NCBI GenBank assembly: GCA_025201865.1
Contig: MU602769.1
Span: forward strand, 4,164 to 29,022
Source of the DNA: Ramicandelaber brevisporus
Lineage: Eukaryota > Kickxellomycota > Ramicandelaberales > Ramicandelaberaceae
Reading direction: 5' to 3'
DNA length: 24,859 nucleotides
Part shown: in pieces, positions 1-9,094 of the stretch
Numbering within the stretch: the stretch's first letter is position 1
Layout: each line of letters starts with the position of its first letter
Made by a program: the position numbers and the translations under genes
The notes under the pieces: model-generated
Told to the model about the DNA's origin: nothing
What the model saw: the letters and a program-made list of their open reading frames with translations, nothing else
The model's database searches: none

Positions 1-1004
1 TTGACTGATATTTCCAGCGTATTGAGATACGGCCAACTCTGAAACAGGACCCTTTCCCATGCTGGTGGATATGAGTGTGATATCATATTTTCACATTCAT
101 TTTCAGTAATTTTTATAGTTCGAAGACGGGGGAAGTTACTTGGTGTGATATCCTCATAATCATAAGTATTAGAGCTCATGCAACATGTCTGTAAATTCAA
201 CCCGCGCAATTTCGGATAAGATACTGAGCTGGGCATGTCAAGAGATTTCCAAAACAATAAACGATTTAGTGCGGCATGACAATACTGTGTATCTTCATGT
301 ATCTGTATTTCAGGAGTTTTTACAAGATACTTGCTCAAATGCTGAAGTTCAGATTGAGAGGGGAGAATATGAGTAGTAAGCATAGGGTTTATTCTAATTT
401 TCATACCACACGAGACCATTTGTACGAAACTGGACAGCCGAGCCCATGGGTTATCAACATCTTCGACAAAGTATTCCAAGCTTAGACATTCTATTGGATT
501 CATGCTTTGATTACTTAGTCGGTGGTTTATAGCATCTGCCAGAGCAACTAAATCGTAAGGCTGATTATCTTTCTCTATTACAACAACCAGATTATATAAT
601 ATCGGGAAACACATTATGATGTCTGTAAACTGTATTCCATTTGACACAAGAAGGTCGTGATCAATGATTATTTTCAATGTAGTAACACCAGAAAATACTG
701 AAAAAACATCGTGTATACAAACATTTTGGTCGATAATTGATTTGATAGCAGAGCAGATTTCATCACCGAGAAAAATGTATCGAACCAATTTGCCATATCG
801 TGCAAGTGCCATTGAGCGCGTTGGTTCTGATAAACAGAACACTCTCGGATCAAGCTGCCACCACACTCTTTTGGCAAACAAACAATGGAATACAGGAGAC
901 ACACTCAGGAGCTCGTGAGCTTCGCTAGCATCAAAGAAGAAGCTAATATACTCAACGAGTTCGCCAGGCAAGTCGAAGAGTCTGAAGTGTGTTTGGTCGT
1001 TCAT
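1..1004 (-). CDS. F-box protein (family copy 1), 3' end beyond window
   Basis: This reading frame is open from an ATG at 1004 to the window edge (334 codons, last full codon at 3-5) and is therefore partial. Residues about 12-50 form an F-box: a Leu-Pro-Gly-Glu-Leu core followed by an Ala-His-Glu-Leu-Leu-Ser-Val-Ser segment and a Trp-Trp pair. F-boxes bind Skp1 in SCF ubiquitin ligases. The rest has irregular leucine-rich strands, as in LRR-type F-box proteins, and a Phe-x2-WP motif near residues 321-325 that is shared with the other long F-box genes here. The start is supported by the near-duplicate at 22546, which begins with the same Met-Asn-x-Gln-Thr-His residues. The substrate is unknown. 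The real C-terminus lies left of the window. Confidence 0.85.
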   Translation of the reverse strand, partial: MNDQTHFRLFDLPGELVEYISFFFDASEAHELLSVSPVFHCLFAKRVWWQLDPRVFCLSEPTRSMALARYGKLVRYIFLGDEICSAIKSIIDQNVCIHDVFSVFSGVTTLKIIIDHDLLVSNGIQFTDIIMCFPILYNLVVVIEKDNQPYDLVALADAINHRLSNQSMNPIECLSLEYFVEDVDNPWARLSSFVQMVSCGMKIRINPMLTTHILPSQSELQHLSKYLVKTPEIQIHEDTQYCHAALNRLLFWKSLDMPSSVSYPKLRGLNLQTCCMSSNTYDYEDITPSNFPRLRTIKITENECENMISHSYPPAWERVLFQSWPYLNTLEISV

Positions 1005-1165
1005 TGTCGTAGTCAGAAAAGGTCGTTACAAAAAACGCGTTGTAGTGAGTCGCGTAGGAGAGAGAGACAACAACCCAATTCGACTGAAAAGAGGGTTGAC
1101 TTCTTTCAATAATACTCACAGTGAGGTTTGTGCGACAATGCAGGTCAGTCTGGGACCTTGCATAT
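598..1165 (-). repeat. Inverted duplicate, left arm (F-box gene 5' half plus upstream)
   Basis: This segment is homologous, in inverted orientation, to 22387-22956. The match covers about 160 bp of upstream sequence and the first 136 or so codons of the F-box gene. Outside the arms the similarity stops abruptly: at 1166 on the upstream side, and opposite position 22957 of the other arm on the coding side. The arms are about 21 kb apart. Confidence 0.85.
1104..1165 (-). promoter_or_regulatory. 62-bp upstream block identical to 22387-22448
   Basis: The reverse complement of this stretch equals 22387-22448 at every base. It lies 100 bp upstream of the ATG of F-box copy 1 and contains the 11-bp palindrome CTCACAGTGAG at 1115-1125. 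The position suggests promoter or 5' leader sequence; the function is inferred. Between the block and the ATG the two copies are clearly alike but not identical. Confidence 0.6.
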
Positions 1166-1210
1166 TCTCAAGATTTTAATACCTTTTTTTTTTACAAACT
1201 ATTCAAAGGA

Positions 1211-2926
1211 TCACATATAATCAGTAATTTCAATGTTAGGAAGGCTCTTTTTGATGATATTGAGGTAATCCGGTGATGAGCTTCGTGAAATGTTCAACTT
1301 CTGCAACCTCGGACAATGCTGCCCAATTGCAATCACTGTTGCCTTCTCATAACAGCCGCGGCCTCTGTTCATGTTGATATTCCTCACGCCACATCCACCT
1401 TTTGGAATACCAGCCACCATTGCCTTCACAAATACCTCTGATTCGTTTAATGTACACCACGTCAATGTGAGATGCGCAAGGGATGGAAGCGAGAGAATTG
1501 CTGCGAATGTGCCACCATCTGCAAAATTGAAATGACCAAGAGACAATTTGTAAAGATGTGGAAAATAACGAGTGCCAGTGATTGCTGAGGTGGTGAGAGA
1601 GATGTCATTCAAGTACCTGGCATGATTCTCTCCGCAATAAGTCAACTCGCGAAGATAGGGCGTCGACACAGACATGGTATCAATGTAGAAGGTTGCACGA
1701 TGTTCCATGAGCGAGACGATAACCTTGATATCAATAAAAGTAGCGCGTGTCATACAGGATGTCATTTTGAATGCCATTGGCGGGACAGTCTTGCTGTTGA
1801 ATGTGAATTTGCGCACATTTGGCCACTGATGCTCAAACATGGCCGCAGCACTAGATCTCTCTGTAAATGAATAGCTTGATTTCGGTCGAGTTGCACAATG
1901 GCTGGAGTATCCAGAGAGGGAGAGTGACTGAAGACACGGGAAGGTAGACGGATTCCATTGCGAGTAATCACCAATACCACAATTGCATACAAACAATCTC
2001 AAATTGCGCAGATGAGGCAGTTGGATCAGCTGGTTGGCAGCATTCATCAGCAGGCGACCATTTACCGCACTGTAACACTCTTTAGCATCCCAGGTTGCAT
2101 AATCAAACGCGTCAAGATACTCGGCTATTGTCTCAAATGAGACATCTGAAGGTTTATCGCCCGCTCCAATCAACTGTTGAGTCCTCAACTTGATTCGCAA
2201 AATATCACGGCTCTTGACTGGCTCAAATGCATTGATAACCTTCGTCAGCAGTGCTTGATCACGTTCCTGGCTAATCAAGTACGAAATGATGACTCGCTTC
2301 ATTCTCGGCAGTGTCTTACCGTCAACCATCCAACTCACCAGATTATCCATACATCCTAAAAGTTGGTCGTGCCACGTTAACGAGAATGATCGAACGACAC
2401 ATTCAAGCTTCTGCAAGTTTGCCATTCTTTTGATACACTCATCAAATGTCTCGATCATCACCATTGCCACCTCCGGGCTGTGCATATCAAACGCGAACCA
2501 AGTGACATTTGGAAACAAGTCTGGCCAGTGACGCGGATGTGGCCAGGTGGCAAGAACCCGTGGGGTCGACAAGTACCGCGCCAAATGACCGTATTGACGG
2601 CAAACAGCGAGGTTTGGCATACCAACGCCAGGGCGTGACACAAAGAATGGGAGCTGGTCGCGCCATGCCAGGTCGGTCAAGACTTCGTAGAGGATACGAC
2701 AGGTAAGACGCTGGCGCCAAGGGTCCGCGTCGTTGGTAAACTGCCATATCATCCGCAAGAGTTCAGGCGGCAGACGAAGTAGCTGACTGACGGCAGTTGT
2801 TTGGTCGAGTGTTTCGTTGGAGGATTTGATGACGAGGGGGAACGCAGGCACCAGCGGCTCTGATGCCGTCGATTGGCGCTTGGCCTTGGCAGTGACCTTC
2901 TTGATGAACCTCTCTAATCTGTGCAT
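1211..2926 (-). CDS. F-box protein (family copy 2), 571 aa
   Basis: The frame is open up to 3073, but I take the ATG at 2926. It leaves 166 bp for a promoter shared with divergent VPS16, and its short basic N-terminus (Met-His-Arg-Leu-Glu-Arg-Phe-Ile-Lys-Lys) resembles the starts of the other F-box genes here. The F-box lies near residues 50-90, with a Leu-Pro-Pro-Glu-Leu-Leu core and a Thr-Cys-Arg segment. The remainder is leucine-rich and irregular. A family motif with Met-Phe-x3-Trp-Pro-Asn is encoded at 1799-1840. It is probably a substrate receptor of an SCF ubiquitin ligase. The substrate is unknown and I recognise no named orthologue. Confidence 0.85.
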   Translation of the reverse strand: MHRLERFIKKVTAKAKRQSTASEPLVPAFPLVIKSSNETLDQTTAVSQLLRLPPELLRMIWQFTNDADPWRQRLTCRILYEVLTDLAWRDQLPFFVSRPGVGMPNLAVCRQYGHLARYLSTPRVLATWPHPRHWPDLFPNVTWFAFDMHSPEVAMVMIETFDECIKRMANLQKLECVVRSFSLTWHDQLLGCMDNLVSWMVDGKTLPRMKRVIISYLISQERDQALLTKVINAFEPVKSRDILRIKLRTQQLIGAGDKPSDVSFETIAEYLDAFDYATWDAKECYSAVNGRLLMNAANQLIQLPHLRNLRLFVCNCGIGDYSQWNPSTFPCLQSLSLSGYSSHCATRPKSSYSFTERSSAAAMFEHQWPNVRKFTFNSKTVPPMAFKMTSCMTRATFIDIKVIVSLMEHRATFYIDTMSVSTPYLRELTYCGENHARYLNDISLTTSAITGTRYFPHLYKLSLGHFNFADGGTFAAILSLPSLAHLTLTWCTLNESEVFVKAMVAGIPKGGCGVRNINMNRGRGCYEKATVIAIGQHCPRLQKLNISRSSSPDYLNIIKKSLPNIEITDYM

Positions 2927-3092
2927 ATCCACGCAGACGAGGTGTATTTGGTAGAGATGAGCAAGTGTGTTGTAGCGCGAACTTGTTGACGATTTCTTTT
3001 TCTTATTCCTATTCGAGGCATCTTGTATCAACGACTGCAACAACGACAGTGACAACAACTGCAACAGTGACAACGTGTAAGCGACAACAGCA
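2927..3092. promoter_or_regulatory. Bidirectional promoter between F-box copy 2 and VPS16
   Basis: 166 bp separate two divergent start codons, so both genes must be driven from here. The VPS16-proximal part is rich in CAACG/CAACTG-type repeats and ends in a short untranslated leader. I see no clear TATA box. Confidence 0.5.
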
Positions 3093-6089
3093 ATGTATGG
3101 GTCTACGCTACCTCATCCAGCTGCTGATTGGCAGGTGCTCAACGATCAGTTCTACCGACGCGAGCGGTTGTATGAAATGCAGTGGACCACGCTTGGCAAC
3201 GATGACGCCAACGTTGACTTGACCGCGCTACGTGTTGTTGGTGCACCTCAAGGCGGTCCCATCGCGGTTATGAGAGATCCCTCAAAGCTGGTTGCTGCAA
3301 ACACCCTTCTCCAGCAACAGCAGCAGCAGCAACAGAATAGACAGCAGTATGGACGCACAGAATTGATATCGTTGGCACAGACTACGCTCGACTTGTCGAT
3401 ATATGTGTTCAGCGCGGCAGGCAAGCCATTGCGGAAGATTGAGAATCCAAATGCAGCGACGACCAGTGTCGTTGGATTTGGCTGGACAGACCGTGAGGAG
3501 CTTGTTATGGTTTATTCGGATGCAGCTGTTCGCATCTATAGAATCGATTCATCCGTATCTTCTATTGCATCCTCACTATCCCCTGGTAGCGATGTGGGTG
3601 GTGCAATGGGTGGTGCTAGCGGTTCCAGTCGAACACATTCACAGTTTTCACTTGGATTGGAAGCATCTGAGCACGGAGTGATTGATGCACGTGTTTGGGG
3701 CAATGGATTGGTTGCATTAACTGGAAACATGAAGTTCATTGCTGTGAACAACCTGTTAGAACCAAGACCTCGTATACTGGCAGATCCTCAGCTGACGATG
3801 GAGGATTTCAATGGATGCTGGACAGTGGCGCCAGTTCATTTGGCCCGCAATAGACACGTAGAAGTGCTTGTATGTAAACAAAACACAGTGTTTGTCATTG
3901 ATGCACGCAGCTGCACTGATCAACTGTTACATCAGCATGGTCCGTTTAACAAGATGGCGCTCTCTCCCGATGGCAGTCATATTGCATTGTTTAATCACAT
4001 TTCTGCCAAAGTACTGGTTGTAACTGCTGATTTCCAACAGAGCCTGGCTGTGGTTGATGTATCTCCCATCTCAGCCAGTGGCGGTGCAGATGCCCAATTG
4101 GTATGGTGTGGCAATGATGCAGTAGTGTTAAATGTATCGCATCCATCAGAAGTTCTGCAATCACTGACGGTTGTGGCGCTGTATGGAGACTCAATAAAGA
4201 TACATTTGGACGAGACGGTGTGTTTGATATCAGACCATGGATGTATTCGTGTTGTTAGTAATAACTATTGTGATTTGCTTCAAAGAGTTCCTGATTCAAT
4301 CTCCCAAGTGTTTGCCATTGGCTCAACTGCTCCAGCTGCAATCTTGTATGATGCACTCGACAGATTTGAAAGACGCTCTGCTCGTGCTGAAGAAAACATT
4401 AGATCAATCAGAGATGAGTTGGCTTCAGCTGTAACCACTTGTATCACTGCTGCTGGTGAAGAGCACAACATCGCCACTCAGAAAGCATTGTTGCGTGCAG
4501 CTTCGTTTGGTAAAAGCTTCCTTGATGTGTACGACAGCGACCGTTTGGTTGAAATGTGTCGTACTTTAAGAGTAGTGAATGCACTGCGTGAACCCAGTGT
4601 CGGCATTCCATTAACAGCGTCAATGTACCAGTCACAGTCACCTGATATCTGGCTGGGTAGATTAACTGCAAGAGGCCATCATTTACTGGCAATGCGCATT
4701 TGTGAATATCTTGGATTTAGACCTGATCGAGTGTTGATTGATTGGGCCTGTGCCACCATTTACGCTTCTCCAAACGTTGACGATGACACTCTCTATCGCA
4801 CTTTAATGGCTCGTCTTCGCAACTACCGTGGTCTATCCTTTGCTGAGATTGTTGCAACTGCCACCAGTGTCACTGGCTCTCGCCGTCTCGCTGCTCGTCT
4901 ACTGGATCATGAGCCACGCGCAGCTGATCAAGTCCCGCTGCTGATGAACATCGGTGAGGATGCGCGAGCTTTAGGCAAAGCCATTGAGAGCGGAGACGAT
5001 GACTTGGTCTACTATGTGATATTGATGGCATACCGTGCAATGTCGCTTGGTGAGTTTTACAAGCTGATCAGTGGCCAGCCATTGGCATGCAACTTGTTTG
5101 AGCAGTTTATTCGCAGCAGCAGCCCGAGTGATGACACCAACGGTGGACGTGATATGCTGCGTAATTTTTATTATCAAGACGATCGCCGTGTAGATGTGGC
5201 ATATCTGGCATTGGAAGGTGTTCTGGATTTGCAGAGAACTCAACGCATTGCACGCGAGGAGGCTGAATCGGCACAGAGACATTCCCATGGACACCTCGGC
5301 CGAGTTAGACGCAGTGGCAGCTTCTCATCGGCAGCTGCCCTTGAACCAGAGCATACGGCAGCAGCATCAGCAGCCCATGGTGATTCGGCTGCATTGGGTG
5401 GAATGTCGGATATGACGCGAGCTGGCACTGATGCAGAGATTCTTGGTGCAAAGCTGGCTAGTGTTTCCAAGATGTTTGCTGAGGATCCAAGCTCTCAGTT
5501 TGAATCAGCTGCCATTGCCACTCAGAAGCGACTGGTTGAGTTCCAAGCTCGTCTTGATCGTGAAGTTGGCCATCCAGCCACAATCTCGACCGCCTCATCT
5601 GCATCTACATCGGTATCCTCTGCATCATCTTCATCATCTTCATCATTCCTGGGCTTGACTCTCACGGAGACTCTGTACAAGTGTGTTCTCCTGGGCATGT
5701 TTGGTCGAGCTGCTGAGCTTCAATCCGAGTTTTCCATTCCAATCAAGCGCCAATGGTGGATTACATTGCGTGCACTTGCCGAGCGCCGTGACTGGGGCGA
5801 AATTGAGCGACTGGCCAAGTCAAGACCCAAGTCGCCCATTGGATATCTGCCATTCGTCGAGCAGTGTCTGGCAGCGCACAGTGCCAAGGAAGCGGCCAAA
5901 TACATTCCCAAATGTGATGCTGGAATTCGACCAGGGCTGTACCTGAGCGCACAAATGTACAAGGAGGCTGGACAGGCTGCATTTGAGAATCGAGATGCCG
6001 AGGTTCTCAAGCAGATTATTGCAAAGACAAAGACGCCTGCGATTGCTGGTGACTTGACCGCTCTACTCAATCAACTAACTAAAAAGTAA
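3093..6089 (+). CDS. VPS16: VPS16, core subunit of HOPS/CORVET tethering complexes
   Basis: The 998-residue protein follows VPS16 from end to end. The N-terminal beta-propeller region (about 1-430) includes the Gly-Gly-Pro-Ile-Ala and Cys-Trp-Thr-Val signatures. The C-terminal alpha-solenoid (about 460-990) includes Leu-Leu-Arg-Ala-Ala-Ser-Phe-Gly-Lys, Gly-Ile-Pro-Leu-Thr, Lys-Ala-Ile-Glu-Ser-Gly-Asp and Ser-Pro-Ile-Gly-Tyr-Leu-Pro-Phe-Val-Glu. VPS16 bridges Vps33 into HOPS and CORVET for endosome and vacuole fusion. It is longer than the usual 800-850 residues because of low-complexity insertions: eight Gln at 74-81, a Ser/Gly loop near 155-180, a His/Ser/Ala-rich stretch near 726-780 and a Ser run near 830-850. 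It has no introns and diverges from F-box copy 2. Confidence 0.97.
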   Translation: MYGSTLPHPAADWQVLNDQFYRRERLYEMQWTTLGNDDANVDLTALRVVGAPQGGPIAVMRDPSKLVAANTLLQQQQQQQQNRQQYGRTELISLAQTTLDLSIYVFSAAGKPLRKIENPNAATTSVVGFGWTDREELVMVYSDAAVRIYRIDSSVSSIASSLSPGSDVGGAMGGASGSSRTHSQFSLGLEASEHGVIDARVWGNGLVALTGNMKFIAVNNLLEPRPRILADPQLTMEDFNGCWTVAPVHLARNRHVEVLVCKQNTVFVIDARSCTDQLLHQHGPFNKMALSPDGSHIALFNHISAKVLVVTADFQQSLAVVDVSPISASGGADAQLVWCGNDAVVLNVSHPSEVLQSLTVVALYGDSIKIHLDETVCLISDHGCIRVVSNNYCDLLQRVPDSISQVFAIGSTAPAAILYDALDRFERRSARAEENIRSIRDELASAVTTCITAAGEEHNIATQKALLRAASFGKSFLDVYDSDRLVEMCRTLRVVNALREPSVGIPLTASMYQSQSPDIWLGRLTARGHHLLAMRICEYLGFRPDRVLIDWACATIYASPNVDDDTLYRTLMARLRNYRGLSFAEIVATATSVTGSRRLAARLLDHEPRAADQVPLLMNIGEDARALGKAIESGDDDLVYYVILMAYRAMSLGEFYKLISGQPLACNLFEQFIRSSSPSDDTNGGRDMLRNFYYQDDRRVDVAYLALEGVLDLQRTQRIAREEAESAQRHSHGHLGRVRRSGSFSSAAALEPEHTAAASAAHGDSAALGGMSDMTRAGTDAEILGAKLASVSKMFAEDPSSQFESAAIATQKRLVEFQARLDREVGHPATISTASSASTSVSSASSSSSSSFLGLTLTETLYKCVLLGMFGRAAELQSEFSIPIKRQWWITLRALAERRDWGEIERLAKSRPKSPIGYLPFVEQCLAAHSAKEAAKYIPKCDAGIRPGLYLSAQMYKEAGQAAFENRDAEVLKQIIAKTKTPAIAGDLTALLNQLTKK

Positions 6090-6277
6090 ATTACTTTTAA
6101 TATAATTTATAATTACGCTACTATAAAGAATACTATTCTCGGCGAAAGAAAACGAACGAATTAATGAATGAATGGATCGTTAAGGGAATGTTGTTAGCAA
6201 AGAAATAAGGCGACGGTGAGGGGAGGGGTCAGATGGTGGATCATGGATGGGTGGTGGATGGTGGTGGATGGTGTAAA
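6090..6277. other. Convergent 3' intergenic region
   Basis: 188 bp lie between the VPS16 and HMG-CoA synthase stop codons, so both 3' ends fall here. The VPS16 side is AT-rich. The HMG-CoA synthase side carries short GGTGGAT-type repeats around 6234-6272. No gene is visible. Confidence 0.5.
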
Positions 6278-7636
6278 TTAGTTGGAGGCGGCAAGAGGAA
6301 CGCGGGCATAAGACCGACGGAACTTGGAGTCAACCTTGGTCAGGTAGAAAGTGCCTGGAGCCAAGACGGAAACATCACCAACTGGATCGTACTCCTTCAG
6401 CTGATGAGTCTCCTCACGCAGCTTCATAATCTCGGAATACTGCTCTGGCTTGACGTGAATGCGGGCATCTAGGCGGTTTTGCAGATCCATCTTCTCGGCA
6501 ATGGTGGCAGTGGAGCCAACGACGCGGATGGAGAACATGGTAGCAGCGCAACCAGAGCCATAAGAGAACATGCCCACTCTCTTGCCGTGGAGAGTCTCGG
6601 CGGAAACAGTTGCCAGCAGCGAGGCGAGGCCAAAGTAGACGGAGGCGCAGTACATGTTGCCAATGTTCTTGGCGGCAAGCAGGGATGGCTCAATCTTGTT
6701 CTTGTACTCAGCCTTGCCCAGACCAATGAAAGCGCGCTCGAGATCCTTGTTGGTGTAGGAGTCATCATCGGAGATGCCCTTGAACTGCTCAGCGACGGAG
6801 GCAAACTCGGCAGCGGATGGATTGCGGACAAAATCGTGGTAAGTCATGCGGGAGAAGCCCTTGGCAACCTGCTTGGTGTATGGCGAGTGGAAGACATGGT
6901 AGTCAAATGCAGAGCGGTCGCTGGGAGTCTCTGGCTCAGAGATGGCAAGCTTGGCAAGGTAGGCAGAGTAGGCCTTGTCGAGAGCAGCAACGTACGACTT
7001 GGTGGAGAGTGGGCCGTCAACGACTGGGAACTCGCTGGACAGGTCTGGCTTGTAGAAGTCATACAGGTGGTCCATGTAGGTACCACGCAGCTGTGGCTCA
7101 ACGACGAGAGGAGCATCAGGGCCAACCAGCATGACAGCAACACCGGCACCACCGCTTGGGCGAGCTGGACCGCTGGCATACACGGCAATGTCACCAGCAA
7201 CGACCAGTGCAAGACGGCCGTCCCAGTACGACGAATCGACCCACTGCAATGCATTGAACAGCGCCGAAGTGCCGCCATAGCACGCGTTGGTAGTGTCGAT
7301 ACCCTCCACATTGAAGTTGCCCGACTCCTGGAACAGCTGCATCAGCACTGTCTTGGTGCTCTTGGACTTGTCAACAATAGTCTCGGTACCAACTTCCAGA
7401 CGGCCAATGTCCTCGTATTTGACGCCGTACTTCTCCATAAAGTTCTGGACGGCGGACAGACAGAAGGAATGGATGTCCTCGCGGTCATCAGTGAACGCCA
7501 TCTTGAGCTGGCCGAGGCCAATGGTGTATTTGCCGGCGCTGACACCGTCGAACTGCTCGAGCTCGGTCTGGTCGACGAAGCGGCTTGGGAAGTACACGTC
7601 GAGAGCGCGGATACCAATGTTGCTGGGGCGAGTCAT
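6278..7636 (-). CDS. ERG13: Hydroxymethylglutaryl-CoA synthase
   Basis: This 452-residue enzyme condenses acetyl-CoA with acetoacetyl-CoA to HMG-CoA, the committed entry to the mevalonate/ergosterol pathway. The catalytic triad is visible: Glu85 in Glu-Val-Gly-Thr-Glu-Thr, Cys119 in Asn-Ala-Cys-Tyr-Gly-Gly-Thr, and His250 in Phe-His-Ser-Pro-Tyr. Length and colinearity match the cytosolic eukaryotic enzyme, and there is no obvious targeting peptide. The N-terminus begins at the expected place (Ile-Gly-Ile-Arg-Ala-Leu-Asp-Val-Tyr-Phe-Pro). Codon use is strongly biased to C/G-ending codons, which suggests high expression and leaves long open frames on the opposite strand. No introns interrupt the coding region. 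A CCAAT/SRE-like site lies upstream at 8018-8030. Confidence 0.97.
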   Translation of the reverse strand: MTRPSNIGIRALDVYFPSRFVDQTELEQFDGVSAGKYTIGLGQLKMAFTDDREDIHSFCLSAVQNFMEKYGVKYEDIGRLEVGTETIVDKSKSTKTVLMQLFQESGNFNVEGIDTTNACYGGTSALFNALQWVDSSYWDGRLALVVAGDIAVYASGPARPSGGAGVAVMLVGPDAPLVVEPQLRGTYMDHLYDFYKPDLSSEFPVVDGPLSTKSYVAALDKAYSAYLAKLAISEPETPSDRSAFDYHVFHSPYTKQVAKGFSRMTYHDFVRNPSAAEFASVAEQFKGISDDDSYTNKDLERAFIGLGKAEYKNKIEPSLLAAKNIGNMYCASVYFGLASLLATVSAETLHGKRVGMFSYGSGCAATMFSIRVVGSTATIAEKMDLQNRLDARIHVKPEQYSEIMKLREETHQLKEYDPVGDVSVLAPGTFYLTKVDSKFRRSYARVPLAASN

Positions 7637-7644
7637 TTTGTCTG

Positions 7645-7703
7645 GAGTAGAGTAGAGTAGAGTAGGCTTGTTTGGTAGAGATGAGAGAGAGAGAGAGAGA
7701 GAG
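7645..7703. repeat. GAGTA and (GA)n microsatellites in HMG-CoA synthase leader
   Basis: A GAGTA pentamer repeat at 7645-7665 and an unbroken GA dinucleotide run of about 10.5 units at 7683-7703 lie just upstream of the ATG at 7636. On the gene's sense strand they are pyrimidine (CT) tracts, probably in the 5' leader or core promoter. Confidence 0.8.
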
Positions 7704-8808
7704 CACGGGAGCGGGGAGCGTCAAGGAGGTGGAGGCGATCCTGGAGATCTGCGTGGAATAAGGGAGAGTGAGCTGGTGGCGGGGTTCGAGTTCGAGGCAG
7801 GAGTGCCGGGGATAAAGGGAAGGGAAGGAAGCTGAAGAAGGCGACGAAAGAAGTAGATTAAGTAGCGGAAAGTGGTCTACGAGCAAAGAAGTATGGGAGA
7901 CGAGTTGCCTTTAGTGGAGCCAGTAGCGGCGGTAGCAACGACAGTTGGTGGTGGTGACAGCAGCCTGAAAAAATATTGGGCGGGAATGGTATCTCAGACA
8001 TCGACGAGAGATAACGTCCAATCACGCCACAGGATTCCAAGTTTTTCATGCTTGCTGTGAAAAAAAGGTAAAGAATTGGCAATGAGCAAGCAAGTTCACT
8101 CGCTCAGTCTCTGTCTAAATTAGGCTGCACTCCACATACCATACACACATCACGCGTACACATACCGCGCGCGCGAGAGCTGAAGACGTCAACTCCCATA
8201 CCCTCCACATTCTGCAGTAGAAATTCGATGGAGAGTCATAACTAATCGTATTAGAGGAGTAGTAGTATTAGTAAAGGCTGGGGTGAAAAAGGTGAAAATA
8301 GAAGTGAAAATAGAAGTGGAAGTGGTGGCATGTCGCGAAATTGATAGGCGGACAGTGGGGAATCAGGAAGCAATAAAGGCATCGCCTGATGGGTATGGAT
8401 GCATGATAAGAATTGAAAGTTAACAATGTGTATAATGCACTTGCACATGTTGAATATGTCAAAAATAGATTCGAATAGGACATCATTCGATCACTTTATG
8501 AACTTTTCAACAAATTTCTGTTATTACAATTAGTTTAAGGAACCATGCATGGCTGTTTTTAACCACTTGCATGCACTCTTTACTTTCATTCGTTTGTTGC
8601 TTTCTATCGCGAATGTGGATTATATCCCTCACGTGCGCGTAAATTGAATTTAATTTTGAATTTAAATTAATTTGGTGTAACACAGACAGACTGAAACAGC
8701 GACGTGTTCTGAGACAAGCGTGAGAGACACGGTCCAAAAAGAACAGTGAGAGCGCCGACTGAAACTGCTGTTTGGTCTTGCTCTCCTCCTCCACAACTTT
8801 TTCTAAAT
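7704..8808. other. 1.1-kb intergenic region: divergent promoters of HMG-CoA synthase and eL41
   Basis: I find no convincing gene. The stretch holds the CCAAT/SRE-like site (8018-8030), an alternating CG run near 8167-8175, a duplicated 12-mer GTGAAAATAGAA near 8292-8315, an AT-rich segment near 8640-8672, and a pyrimidine-rich tract near 8777-8804 just before the proposed splice donor of eL41. Open frames here are short and compositionally unremarkable. Confidence 0.5.
8018..8030. promoter_or_regulatory. Composite CCAAT box and SRE-like site
   Basis: CCAAT (8018-8022) overlaps ATCACGCCAC (8021-8030), which differs at one base from the classic sterol regulatory element ATCACCCCAC bound by SREBP/Sre1. 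It is about 380 bp upstream of the HMG-CoA synthase start. NF-Y and SREBP sites are known to co-occur at sterol-pathway promoters in animals. The function here is inferred from a short motif. Confidence 0.35.
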
Positions 8809-8898
8809 GTAAGTACTATCACGTTCCGTTGCTGACCACAGCCGCGTCAGACTGCAGATTGAGAGCGACAGCACGCTGTCTCGATCTACAACAACAGG

Positions 8899-8935
<37 letters not shown>

Positions 8936-9041
8936 CGGTCACACTTGCTGATCAACACGACAAACAGCCTTGTACTGACAAGATACACCACCACTGTTAT
9001 ACACGTTGTATTGCTCTGTTTTGTATATATGTTATTTACAG
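8809..9041 (+). other. RPL41: Probable 5'-leader intron of the eL41 gene
   Basis: The donor GTAAGT is at 8809-8814, the acceptor ATTTACAG ends at 9041, and a branch-site-like TACTGACA lies at 8973-8980, about 60 nt before the acceptor. The 233-nt intron would sit 53 nt upstream of the eL41 ATG. It contains a (CAA)11 microsatellite. The donor overlaps an ATG followed immediately by TAA (8807-8812), so a retained intron would put a start-stop element in the leader. Transcript data are needed for proof. Confidence 0.6.
8901..8935 (+). repeat. (CAA)n microsatellite inside the eL41 leader intron
   Basis: Eleven consecutive CAA units followed by a partial unit. In the opposite strand it produces a meaningless poly-valine frame. 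Confidence 0.9.
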
Positions 9042-9094
9042 TCCCGTGCATTCTTTTCCACACTTCCCCGTAAAAAGGTTAGCCGAGAAAAACA

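Noticed and set aside
185-918. Several plus-strand frames of 63-84 codons
   Set aside because: They are antisense to the open F-box frame on the minus strand, which is supported by its duplicate at 22546.
2927-3073. 49-residue extension of F-box copy 2
   Set aside because: It would leave only 19 bp before VPS16, and its sequence is low complexity. The start at 2926 matches the family pattern.
6479-7660. 393-codon open frame antisense to HMG-CoA synthase
   Set aside because: It lies wholly opposite a certain gene with strong C/G-ending codon bias, which removes stops on the other strand. Its translation resembles no known family.
7765-7805. GGTTCGAGTTCGA stretch resembling a tRNA T-arm
   Set aside because: The stem does not pair properly, and no D-arm, anticodon arm or acceptor stem surrounds it. 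I found no convincing tRNA in any gap.
8803-9063. 86-codon minus-strand frame with a poly-valine run
   Set aside because: It is the reverse reading of the (CAA)n microsatellite in the eL41 leader intron.
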